Assembly: GCA_012032075.1 (NCBI GenBank)
Contig: JAAURU010000124.1
Coordinates: 1-8,957, forward strand
DNA: 8,957 bases
Reading direction: 5' to 3'
Source: Flavobacterium sp.
Lineage (GTDB): Bacteria; Bacteroidota; Bacteroidia; Flavobacteriales; Flavobacteriaceae
Position 1 is the stretch's first letter; every line of letters starts with the position of its first letter. Made by a program: the position numbers and the translations under genes. The notes below the pieces were generated by a model that was given only the letters and a program-made list of their open reading frames with translations, was not told the origin of the DNA and made no database searches. Positions 1 through 6,870 of this stretch are shown here, in pieces.

Positions 1-338
1 AAAATTTCAATAGCTAACTTTGTCAAAAAGAAAATGGATACTAAAATATAACTTATAAAAAGTAATTTATTCCAATTGAATTTTTCTATAATTGGTTCAA
101 CTTGAAATGAAGTAGTAGTAGGATAAAAATTTGTATTTTGAACAATTGGTGCTGGCTCAATCCAAATAACATTGGTAAACGAAATCAATGGGAAAATAAA
201 TGAACTTACAATCCCTAAAAGTAAAAACCAACGGTTACTTTGAAAAAATGTTTCCTTTCTAAGGAAAATGTAATAAGCTATATAGAATACAATAAGTAAG
301 CCATTAACTTTTATGAAATATTGAAATAGCTCTTCCAT
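1..338 (-). CDS. BlaR1/MecR1-type M56 family peptidase, N-terminal part (runs off left edge)
   Basis: Partial gene; 112 codons are visible, starting MEELFQYFIKVNGLLIVFY. It reads as the membrane N-terminus of an M56 (BlaR1/MecR1-like) sensor peptidase. There is a hydrophobic segment at about residues 12-30, a KETFFQSNRWFLLLG stretch leading into a second one at about 40-60, a non-membrane loop, and a third at about 92-110. The NR-x-(F/Y)-LL pattern between the first two membrane segments is common in Bacteroidota M56 proteins (from memory). The zinc motif HExxH would lie beyond the window, so catalysis cannot be verified. The start codon follows the blaI stop with a single base between (TAATATG), which implies translational coupling in one operon. 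In the family, such proteins sense a signal and trigger proteolytic inactivation of the BlaI repressor. The actual signal here is unknown; a beta-lactam role is not implied. Confidence 0.8.
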   Translation of the reverse strand, partial: MEELFQYFIKVNGLLIVFYIAYYIFLRKETFFQSNRWFLLLGIVSSFIFPLISFTNVIWIEPAPIVQNTNFYPTTTSFQVEPIIEKFNWNKLLFISYILVSIFFLTKLAIEI

Positions 339-339
339 A

Positions 340-699
340 TTATTTCTTTTTTTCGATTATTTTTAATATTTCTCGAAGTTCATCTGCTGAAATTTTTTCT
401 TCTTCTGCAAAAAAGGAAACTAAATTTTTATACGAACTATTAAAATAAGTATCAATAGCTGTATTCATAAATTTTTTTCTGTAATTTTCAAGTGATACAA
501 TAGGGAAGTACTGATGTGTTTTGCCATAAGCAGTATAGCCTACATATCCTTTCTCTTCTAAATTCCTAACAATTGTAGAAAGTGTATTGTAATGGGGTTT
601 GTCTTCTGTGATTTCTTCCAAAATGTCTTTTACAAAAGCTTTTTTTAGCTTCCATAAAATTTGCATGATTTCTTCTTCTTTATTAGTTAACTTTTGCAT
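340..699 (-). CDS. BlaI/MecI/CopY-family transcriptional repressor
   Basis: A 119-residue protein starting MQKLTNKEEEIMQILWKLKK, the usual length for the family. The N-terminal winged helix spans about residues 3-75: the T-x-x-E-xx-IM-x-x-LW opening, a helix containing HYNTLSTIVRNLEEKGY as recognition helix, then the wing YTAYGKTHQYFP. The C-terminal part (about 76-119) is the helical dimerisation region. It contains SFFAEEEKIS, near where staphylococcal BlaI is cleaved; cleavage here is inference. A GTG at 723 would add eight residues (MLRIKTIN), but the ATG at 699 gives the normal family N-terminus, so I chose it. The gene is one of the few in this window with no indel. It lies 82 bases downstream of the MFS stop and is directly coupled to the M56 gene. 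The three dyads just upstream are the obvious autoregulatory sites. Confidence 0.93.
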   Translation of the reverse strand: MQKLTNKEEEIMQILWKLKKAFVKDILEEITEDKPHYNTLSTIVRNLEEKGYVGYTAYGKTHQYFPIVSLENYRKKFMNTAIDTYFNSSYKNLVSFFAEEEKISADELREILKIIEKKK

Positions 700-733
700 A
701 TTAATAGTTTTTATTCTTAGCACTATCCAAGAA

Positions 734-764
734 CAAATCTATAACTATTTTTTTAGTTTCACAA
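734..764 (-). promoter_or_regulatory. Promoter of the blaI-M56 operon
   Basis: Read on the minus strand, TAGATTTG (741 to 734) matches the Bacteroidota -7 box TAnnTTTG exactly. A TTG (764 to 762) lies exactly 20 bases upstream, as expected for the -33 element. The predicted transcription start is near 727-729, about 30 bases before the ATG at 699. The -33 TTG sits inside operator dyad 2 and dyad 1 fills the spacer, so bound repressor should block sigma factor directly. Confidence 0.75.
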
Positions 765-798
765 CTATTTTTATAGTTATTTAACTATTTGTGTAGTT
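743..798. promoter_or_regulatory. Three BlaI-type operator dyads (AACTA-N6-TAGTT), 20 bp pitch
   Basis: Three 16-base dyads with identical AACTA/TAGTT arms and six-base spacers lie at 743-758, 763-778 and 783-798. Their starts are exactly 20 bases apart and each pair is separated by four bases. The spacer bases differ (TTTTTT, TTTTTA, TTTGTG), so only the arms are conserved, which is what a dimeric repressor site would show. Dyad 1 lies between the -33 and -7 elements, dyad 2 overlaps -33, and dyad 3 is upstream and overlaps the last codons of the MFS gene. BlaI-family repressors bind such dyads as dimers. The 20 bp pitch is close to two helical turns, which would place the dimers on one face of the DNA. 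Binding by this BlaI is inference. Confidence 0.85.
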
Positions 799-2020
799 TT
801 GGATGTTTTTTTTCTCTATTTTAACCAAATAATAAGTAACATAACCAAGGAAAGCTCCAAATAAACCTAAACTTCCCATAAAAACCAATTGTATTGATAA
901 TTGTATTTTTCTATAATTCCCATTCCAGTTTTAGCAGAAAGTATGTGTGCTAAGCTGTAACTCATGGTAAAAATAGCCATATAACGACCTTCATGACCTT
1001 TTGGTGCGCGACTCAAAGCAAAAGAATTTGCAAAAGGGAAAGCTAACATTTCTCCAAAGGTCATTAAAAACATCATAATCCATAATACTATTTCCCACCG
1101 ATTTAATAGTAGTAGAAACATACATAAGCCCATAATAAATGTTCCAATACTTACAATTTTAACTTTGTTAAATTTCTTTCGCTCAATATAGCTCACAATT
1201 GGCATTTCCATAAAAAAGATTAAAATACCATTAAACGAAAGTAATAAACCTGTTCTTAATTCGGTAAGATTAAACTGTTCTTTATGATAAATGGGAAGAG
1301 TAGTGAACAATTGAAAAAAAATGATACCGTTAATTAAGCAGGTAACCAAGAATGTCCAAAAAGGAGTGTCTTTAAAAACCGAAGCAGTAAGTACTTCTCC
1401 TGGATTTTTAGTATCTAAATAAGAGGATTGTTGTTTCTCTTTTACTTTATACCAAAAATTAAAATAGCAATAATACATGTTAATCCATCAACCCAAAACA
1501 ATCCTTTATAACCAATACTAACAATAATTAATCCTCCTAAAGCAGGTCCTGCTGCAAAACCTAAATTCACAGCTAATCTCACTAAAGTTAAGGCTCTTGT
1601 TCTATTTTCGGGTTTGGCATAAGCAGCAAGGGAAACAAACATAGCTGGTCGAAACATATCAGCTACTGTCATAATTAAGAAAATTGCCACCAGTAAACCT
1701 TCATAAGAAGTTATATGCTGTAAACCAAAAAACATTAACCCACTTGTTAATAGGCTAAAAATCATTATTTTATAAAAACCTATCTTGTCTGATAATTTTC
1801 CACCTAACCAAGAACCTAATAATGAACCACATCCAAAGCTAACCAATATCCAACCCACTTGGTTTAAAGTAAAACCTAAATCTTCTTTTAAATATTTTGA
1901 CAGGAATGGTAAAACCATCGTTCCTGCACGATTAATGAAGGTAACGAGTGTTAATATCCAAATTTCTCTTGAAAAACCTTTGAAATTATTAATGTAGTTT
2001 GAAAAAGATTTTTTTAACAT
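781..2020 (-). CDS. MFS (DHA1-like) multidrug/solute transporter, two frameshifts
   Basis: Reconstructed as about 413 residues with 12 membrane segments, starting MLKKSFSNYINNFKGFSREI. Motif A appears as GSWLGGKLSDKIGFYK after segment 2. An antiporter motif C-like stretch, RLAVNLGFAAGPALGG, lies in segment 5. Both point to a proton-coupled exporter of the DHA1 type, related to MdtH-like proteins; the substrate is unknown. The frame breaks twice, each time in a five-base A run on the plus strand (T on the coding strand). At 1454-1458, one extra base gives AILIFWYKVKEK instead of a stop. At 880-884, one extra base gives YNWFFMGSLGLFGAFLGY, the missing twelfth segment, and ends at TAA 781-783. 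Uncorrected, the protein falls into two pieces ending at about 1442 and 867. A sequencing error is the simplest reading. The start at 2020 is preferred to an upstream ATG at 2047, which adds an unlikely leader and lies upstream of the predicted promoter box. Confidence 0.88.
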
Positions 2021-2036
2021 GATTTTGATTGATTTC

Positions 2037-2044
2037 CAAAGATA
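2037..2044 (-). promoter_or_regulatory. -7 promoter box for the MFS transporter
   Basis: On the minus strand the bases read TATCTTTG, an exact TAnnTTTG match, ending 16 bases before the ATG at 2020. No clear TTG lies at the -33 distance, so the call rests on one element and its position. It implies a very short leader of about 12 bases. Confidence 0.45.
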
Positions 2045-2082
2045 CAAAATCGGTTAATTAAAATAATATCACTTAAAATATA

Positions 2083-2090
2083 TATTTTTG
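2083..2090 (+). promoter_or_regulatory. -7 promoter box for the DUF1684-tatD-tcdA operon
   Basis: TATTTTTG followed by CA matches TAnnTTTG and sits only 11 bases before the ATG at 2102. The leader would therefore be about seven bases, close to leaderless. No good TTG is seen at the -33 distance. The box lies in the 81-base divergent spacer shared with the MFS gene. Confidence 0.5.
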
Positions 2091-2101
2091 CAAAAAAAAG
2101 A

Positions 2102-2694
2102 ATGTTTAAATATTTGTTTCTAATTTTTGGTTTGGTTTTTCTTTTGCACAACAAGAAGAAATACAATTGGTTTATGAGTTCCAAAAGAAAATGAACGAAG
2201 AGTTTGCAGATGCTCTAAAAAGTCCATTAACCGATGAAGATAGAGCAAGTTTTAAAACGTTAGCGTTCTATCCTATAAATGAAAAATTTATTGTGGAAGC
2301 TACTTTTGTTTTGGCTAAAAAAACAAAACCTTTTAAAATGAAAACTTCTACTGATAGAACTCCTATGTATAAAAAATATGGAGCTTTACATTTTGAGATT
2401 GAAGGAAAGAAGTTTGTTCTAAATGTGTATCAAAATATAGAATTATCAAGAAAACTTGGCTTTAAAGATTATTTGTTTTTACCTTTTTCAGATTTGACTT
2501 GTGGAAATGAAAGCTACATTGGTGGAAGGTATATCGATATGCGAATTCCAAATTCTGAGAAAGTGATCATCAATTTTAATAAAGCGTATAATCCATATTG
2601 TGCTTATAATTACAAGTATTCTTGTCCAATAGTGCCTTTGGAAAACGATTTGGATATTGCGATTGAAGCTGGTGTTAAAAAATTTCATGACTAA
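2102..2694 (+). CDS. Secreted DUF1684 family protein, frameshift in signal peptide
   Basis: Reconstructed as about 197 residues. The body carries the DUF1684 pattern: YLFLPFSDLTCGNESYIGGR, then a VIINFNKAYNPYCAYN stretch, SCPIVPLEN, and the terminal IEAGVKKF. No molecular function is established for this family to my knowledge. The N-terminus is split by an indel in the T run at 2136-2140. With one T added the reading is MFKYLFLIFGLVFSFAQQEE, a short signal peptide with likely cleavage after SFA. Without correction, the hydrophobic leader runs out of frame and the mature part lacks any ATG start (its first candidate is a TTG at 2167). The stop TAA shares one base with the ATG of the next gene (TAATG), so translation is coupled to the TatD-like gene. 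Export suggests a periplasmic or surface protein, unlike its operon partners. Confidence 0.85.
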
Positions 2695-3346
2695 TGCATT
2701 TTATCAATTTACATAAACATTCGTATTCAAACGATGCTTCTGTTTTAGAAGTTGTGAACCAATATCCTTGGGAATTTAATCCTAAAATTCCACAATATTC
2801 TATTGGGATTCATCCTTGGTACATTGATGAAGCTAGATTGACTTCCGATTTAAAATGTATTGCCAAAAAATTACAACAAAAGGAATGTTTAGCTCTTGGA
2901 GAATGCGGTATAGATAAACGCATCGAAATTCCTTTGGAAACCCAAATTCAAGTTTTTAAACAACAATTAGCATTGGTAAAACAAACGAATAAACCTGTTA
3001 TTTTACATTGTGTTGCTGCTTATCAAGAAGTAATTACAATTAAAAAGGAATTAAATATTCAAAATCCAATGATTATCCATGGGTTTTCCAAAAACCAACA
3101 AGTAGCAAAATCTTTATTAGATAACGGATTTTATTTATCATTGGAAAATATTTATTACGTAATCCAGAATTAAAAGCTGTTTTTAAAGCAGTTCCAAATA
3201 ATAAATTTTTTCTAGAAACAGATACGATTGAAGAAACGATAGAAGAAGTTTATGCTAAAGCTTCGAAAATAAAAAATATAGCAATAAATGAATTGAAACA
3301 AATCGTAAAAAATAATTTTGAATTTGTTTTCAAACAACAACTTTAA
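2694..3346 (+). CDS. Compact TatD-family metal-dependent hydrolase, one frameshift
   Basis: Reconstructed as about 217 residues, shorter than the roughly 260 usual for TatD. The TIM-barrel metal ligands appear in order: H7 and H9 (NLHKHS), E70 (LGECGID), H105 (ILHC), H129 (IHGF) and D177 (FLETD). GIHPWY at 38-43 is also typical. Members hydrolyse phosphodiester bonds and act as 3'-5' DNA/RNA exonucleases in the cytoplasm; the substrate of this short form is unknown. The frame breaks at the TT of 3141-3142. One added T converts a run ending in a stop at 3173 into LSFGKYLLRNPELKAVF, and restores D177. After ETD the usual APYL-type loop is missing, so this is a divergent, trimmed member. It overlaps the DUF1684 stop by one base and precedes tcdA by 33 bases, suggesting one transcript. 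Confidence 0.87.
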
Positions 3347-3379
3347 ACTTTTTAAACAATTTTAAACTTTAAAAAAGAA

Positions 3380-4096
3380 ATGGCAAAGTGGCAAGAAAGA
3401 GCGGTATTATTATTTAAAGAAGAAGGAATGAACAAGTTAACCAATGCTAATGTATTAGTGGTTGGTTTAGGTGGTGTAGGTAGTTTTGCGGCCGAATTTT
3501 TAGCGAGAGCTGGTGTAGGAAATATGACAATTGTAGATGGAGATACAGTTGATATTACAAATATTAATCGTCAGTTACCAGCCTTGCACTCTACTGTGGG
3601 TGAACCCAAAGTGAAAATTGTAGGAGATCGATTATTAGATATAAATCCAGAGTTGAAATTAACTCGAATTGAAGAGTTTTTATCACCAGAAAGAGCTTTT
3701 GAATTGGTCACACCCGAATTGATTACGTTTTAGATTGTATCGATAGTGTAACCCCGAAATTAAATTTGATTTTAGCTTGCAAAAGAAAGAAAGTAAAAGT
3801 AATTAGTAATATGGGTGCTGGTGGAAAATTCAATGCTGAAAACGTAAAAGTAAGAGACATTAGTAAAACAGAATATTGTCCGTTAGCTAAAAATGTAAGA
3901 AAAACGTTTAAAATCAGAAGGAATTTCAAAAGGTGTAAAAGTAGTCTATTCAGATGAACGACCTGACTATTCAAGCATTAAAACAACCGATGGAACTAAT
4001 TTCAAAAAATCGTTTTATGGAACGAATAGCTGGATGCCTGCTTTATTTGGACTGCATGCTGCAGAAACGGTAGTGAAGTATTTGATAAAGAAGTAG
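3380..4096 (+). CDS. tcdA: TcdA (CsdL) tRNA threonylcarbamoyladenosine dehydratase, two compensating indels
   Basis: Reconstructed as 238 residues of the ThiF/E1-like family. It starts MAKWQERAVLLFKEEGMNKL and has the nucleotide-binding GLGGVGS at 29-35, the acidic VDGD at 52-55, then NINRQ at 61-65, K77, an LDCIDS stretch, and EYCPLAKNVRK. TcdA uses ATP to cyclise t6A37 of ANN-decoding tRNAs to ct6A. The frame is lost at TT 3719-3720, where one added T gives EFDYVLDCIDS. It is regained after one surplus base within 3907-3913 (TTTAAAA), which restores RKTLKSEGISKGVKVVYSDE. The C-terminus, SWMPALFGLHAAETVVKYL, is typical. The two indels cancel, so the total length stays divisible by three. Other ThiF-like activators are possible, but the start, the length and the RQ/CPLA pattern fit TcdA best. 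Confidence 0.88.
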
Positions 4097-4105
4097 TTTT
4101 TTAAT

Positions 4106-4175
4106 GTCAATCTAAACTTATTTCAAATTCAATTTTGTTTTATTTAATTTAATACTGAAACAAGTTCAGCAAGAC
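4106..4175. repeat. Degenerate inverted repeat, GTCAnnCTGAACTTGTTTCA type
   Basis: Arm one at 4106-4129 (GTCAATCTAAACTTATTTCA and onward) pairs imperfectly with arm two at 4152-4175, whose complement reads GTCTTGCTGAACTTGTTTCA and onward. By eye 16 of 24 positions match. The arms look like a decayed copy of a hairpin often seen between Flavobacteria genes (from memory). It lies just after the tcdA stop, so it may act in termination. Confidence 0.5.
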
Positions 4176-4191
4176 AAAATATTATTTATAA

Positions 4192-4261
4192 TTGTCAAAC
4201 TGAACTTGTCGAAGTTAAAAGTTTGTTTTTTAATTTGTCTTCGATAAGCTCAGACTGACAA
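4192..4261. terminator. Inverted repeat / likely bidirectional terminator between tcdA and ybaB
   Basis: Two 23-base arms, 4192-4214 and 4239-4261, form a hairpin with a 24-base AT-rich loop. Outer ends are TTGTCA and TGACAA; inner ends are TCGAAG and CTTCGA. Nineteen of 23 positions pair by Watson-Crick rules and one more by G-U. It lies between convergent genes and ends seven bases before the ybaB stop, which suits a bidirectional terminator. The T-rich tracts in the loop and around 4097-4101 are not classical rho-independent tails, so termination is inference. Confidence 0.65.
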
Positions 4262-4268
4262 ATGTGTG

Positions 4269-4595
4269 TTATTTAAACATTCCATCCATACCAGGAATAT
4301 TTGGCATACCTTCTTTGGCAACAGCTGCTAATTCTGTTTCAGAGATAATTTTAGCTTTTTCAATGGCTTTATTTAGAACAGTTACTAAATAATCTTCTAG
4401 CATTTCTTTATCTTGAAGCAAAGAATCATCAATAGTGATATTTCTAATTTGTTTATTAGCCGTAACGGTTACTTTAAGTAAGTCATCGCTACTTTTTTCA
4501 TCAATTAAAACCGTATCTAAACGCTTTTTTGTTGCTTCTACTTTGGCTTGGGTTTCTTTAATTTTACCCATCATTCCCATAATATCTCCAAACAT
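4269..4595 (-). CDS. YbaB/EbfC family nucleoid-associated protein
   Basis: An intact 108-residue protein starting MFGDIMGMMGKIKETQAKVE. The family layout is clear: a Met-rich N-terminal helix leading to KKRLDTVLIDEKSSDD, a central beta sheet (LLKVTVTANKQIRNITIDDS), a helical stretch MLEDYLVTVLNKAIEKAKII, and a Gly/Met-rich tail PNIPGMDGMFK. YbaB-like proteins form dimers, bind DNA with little sequence specificity and associate with the nucleoid. In many bacteria the gene lies between dnaX and recR, but not here. It is convergent with tcdA and divergent from the S9 peptidase, so it is probably transcribed alone. No indel is seen. The ATG at 4595 is the only sensible start. Confidence 0.93.
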   Translation of the reverse strand: MFGDIMGMMGKIKETQAKVEATKKRLDTVLIDEKSSDDLLKVTVTANKQIRNITIDDSLLQDKEMLEDYLVTVLNKAIEKAKIISETELAAVAKEGMPNIPGMDGMFK

Positions 4596-4618
4596 AATAT
4601 TTAATTTTTTTATTAATA

Positions 4619-4626
4619 CAAAAATA
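4619..4626 (-). promoter_or_regulatory. -7 promoter box for ybaB
   Basis: The minus strand reads TATTTTTG, matching TAnnTTTG, 23 bases before the ybaB ATG. No TTG is evident at -33. The whole divergent spacer to the S9 gene is about 65 bases. On the plus strand only a weak partial match, TAATTTTT near 4640-4647, is seen for the peptidase gene. Confidence 0.5.
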
Positions 4627-4660
4627 GTAAATTAGCTGTTAATTTTTAATGTATAACTTC

Positions 4661-6792
4661 ATGAAAAAAATTTATTCTTTTGTAATGATTTCCATTATTT
4701 TTGCCACTTCATGTAAAGATAAAAAACAAGAAATGAAAGCAGAGATAAAAGCTCCTATTGCAAAAATGATTCCACATACTATAGAAAAACATGGTGATAT
4801 TCGCATTGATAATTACTTTTGGTTAAACCAAAGAGAAGATAAAGAAGTTATTGATTATTTGAATAAAGAAAATGAATACTATGAGAAAATGACCGCTCAT
4901 ACAAAGCAATTTCAAGACGATTTATTCAAAGAAATGAAAGCGAGAATTAAAGAAGATGATACTTCTGTTCCATACTTTTATAACGGTTACTACTATATAA
5001 CGCGTTTTGAAAAAGGAAAGGATTATCCTATTTATGCACGAAAAAAAGGAAGCCTTGAAGCAAAAGAAGAAATCATGTTTGATTGTAATGAAATGGCAAA
5101 AGGTAAGGCCTATTTCAATTTAAGTGGTTTGAGTGTAAGCGAAGATAATCAATGGGCTACATTTGGAGTAGATTTAGTTTCAAGAAGACAATATATTATT
5201 CAGGTTAAAAATTTACTTACTGGTGAAATTTTACCAGAGTTTATAGATAATACTACAGGAGGAACAACATGGGCAAGTGATAATAAAACCTTTTTTTATA
5301 CCAAAAAAGATCCAAAAACCTTACGTTCAGATAAAATTTACAAGCACGTTTTAAATACCGATGTTAAAAAAGATGCTTTAATATATAATGAAAAAGACGA
5401 TACATTTTCATCATTTGTTTACAAAGAAAAATCAAAAAAGTTTATTGTAATAGGTTCTACCAGTACGTTAACTTCAGAATATCAAATTTTAGAAGCTAAT
5501 AATCCTTCTGGAAAATTTAGAATGTTTCAGGAAAGAACAAGAGGTTTAGAATATAGTATTTCTCATTTTGAAGATAGTTTTTACATAGTAACCAATAAAG
5601 ACAAAGCAACTAATTTCAAACTAATGAAAACTTCTGAAAAACACACTGGAGTGCAGAATTGGACAGAAGTAATTCCACACAGAGAGGATGTTTTATTAGA
5701 AAGTGTTGATATTTTTAAAAATTATTTGGTTGTTGAAGAACGTTCAAACGGATTAAATAAAATTCAAATAAGGCCATGGAGTGGAGAAGGAGCTTATTAT
5801 TTACCTTTCGATAGTGAAACTTACACTGCTTACACCACTACAAATCCCGATTTTGATACTGAAATACTTAGATACGCTTATCAATCTTTAACTACACCTT
5901 CATCGGTTATTGATTTTAATATGAAAACCAAAGAAAAAGCGGTTTTAAAAGAGCAAGAAGTTTTAGGAGGAAAATTTGATAAGAAAAATTATATAGAAGA
6001 AAGAGTTTGGGCAACCGCTTCTGATGGGACAAAAGTGCCTATATCAATGGTGTATAGAAAAGGTATGAAAAAGATGGGAAAACTCCTTTCTTATTATATG
6101 CTTACGGTTCTTATGGATATTCTTTAGATCCTACTTTTTCAACTACTCGATTGAGTTTATTAGATAGAGGTTTTATTTTTGCTATTGCTCATATTAGAGG
6201 TGGAGAAGATTTAGGAAGACAATGGTATGAAGATGGGAAATTATTAAAAAAGAAAAATACTTTTACAGATTTTATTGATTGTTCTAAGTATGTAATTGCT
6301 CAAAAATATACATCTCCTGACCATCTTTATGCAGAAGGTGGTTCAGCTGGGGGATTATTAATGGGAGCAATAGTAAATATGGCTCCAGAATTATATAATG
6401 GGGTTATTGCGCAAGTTGCTTTTGTAGATGTTGTTACAACTATGTTAGACGATTCAATTCCATTAACAACTGGAGAATATGACGAATGGGGAAACCCTAA
6501 TGAAAAAGAATATTATGATTACATGAAATCTTATTCACCTTATGATAATGTAACTAAACAGGACTATCCAAATATGTATGTTTCAACAGGTTTGCACGAT
6601 TCTCAAGTACAATATTGGGAACCAGCAAAATGGGTGGCAAAATTAAGGGTAATGAAGACCGATAATAATGTTTTATTCTTGCATACCAATATGGATGCAG
6701 GGCATGGAGGAGCTTCTGGACGATTTGAAGCTTTAAAAGAAGTTGCAAAAGAGTTTAGTTTTTTACTAGATTTAGAGAATATTAAGGAGTAG
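4661..6792 (+). CDS. Lipoprotein S9A oligopeptidase (oligopeptidase B-like), one frameshift
   Basis: Reconstructed as about 710 residues. The N-terminus MKKIYSFVMISIIFATSCKD is a lipoprotein signal with a lipobox ending at Cys, so the enzyme is probably membrane-anchored. I prefer the ATG at 4661 to that at 4649, because MKK opens the signal. Then follow PHTIEKHGDIRIDNYFWL and a beta-propeller region typical of prolyl oligopeptidase/oligopeptidase B, and the alpha/beta-hydrolase domain. The catalytic triad is S562 (GGSAGG), D647 (GLHDSQVQYWEP) and H682 (DAGHGG). The GGSAGG and RGGEDLGRQWYEDGK patterns resemble oligopeptidase B (PtrB), which cuts short peptides after basic residues; the specificity here is inferred. 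The frame breaks in the A run 6068-6072. One added A gives MKKDGKTPFLLYAYGSYGYS in place of a stop at 6127, and joins the catalytic domain. Without it the Ser-Asp-His triad would be lost. Upstream is divergent ybaB; downstream is the cys gene with its own promoter box. Confidence 0.9.
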
Positions 6793-6807
6793 TTAATTTT
6801 TTTTTAT

Positions 6808-6815
6808 TAAATTTG
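6808..6815 (+). promoter_or_regulatory. -7 promoter box for the cysteine synthase/CBS-like gene
   Basis: TAAATTTG followed by CA matches the TAnnTTTG box and starts 16 bases after the S9 stop. It follows a nine-base T run (6797-6805). The start codon is at 6871, so the leader would be about 50 bases, longer than the others in this window. No TTG is seen at -33. Confidence 0.5.
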
Positions 6816-6822
6816 CAGGGTT

Positions 6823-6856
6823 TTGAGGTTTGAAAAAATCAGATAAATCACCTCAA
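6823..6856 (+). promoter_or_regulatory. Hairpin-capable inverted repeat in the cys leader
   Basis: TTGAGGT at 6823-6829 is perfectly complementary to ACCTCAA at 6850-6856, with a 20-base AT-rich loop. It lies wholly between the predicted promoter box and the ATG at 6871, with 14 bases left before the start codon. It could be an RNA hairpin affecting translation or an operator. A seven-base match with this loop size could also be chance. Confidence 0.35.
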
Positions 6857-6870
6857 TTAATTTAGTTTTT

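Noticed and set aside
700..723. GTG start at 723 for blaI adding MLRIKTIN
   Set aside because: The ATG at 699 gives the standard BlaI N-terminus (MQKLTNKEEEIM), and the GTG would leave a leader of only a few bases after the predicted promoter.
867..1478. A separate short transporter gene at 867-1478
   Set aside because: It is the C-terminal half of the MFS gene in a shifted frame. Its first residues overlap the 3' end of the upstream half, and one base restores a single protein.
1785..1997. Small open frames antisense to real genes (for example 1785-1997, 4435-4635, 6972-7205, 8391-8609)
   Set aside because: They lie wholly or almost wholly opposite well-supported coding genes, have no recognisable domains, and look like chance frames.
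2167..2694. TTG at 2167 as the true start of the DUF1684 protein
   Set aside because: A signal peptide with an ATG and a promoter box lies just upstream, one base out of frame in a T run.
3342..3370. Direct repeat TTTAAACTTT between tatD and tcdA as a regulatory site
   Set aside because: The ten-base repeat is pure low-complexity AT sequence in an AT-rich spacer and has no further support.
3380..4096. TcdA locus as a real pseudogene
   Set aside because: Two opposite one-base indels cancel and every conserved motif is intact, which fits sequencing error better than decay.
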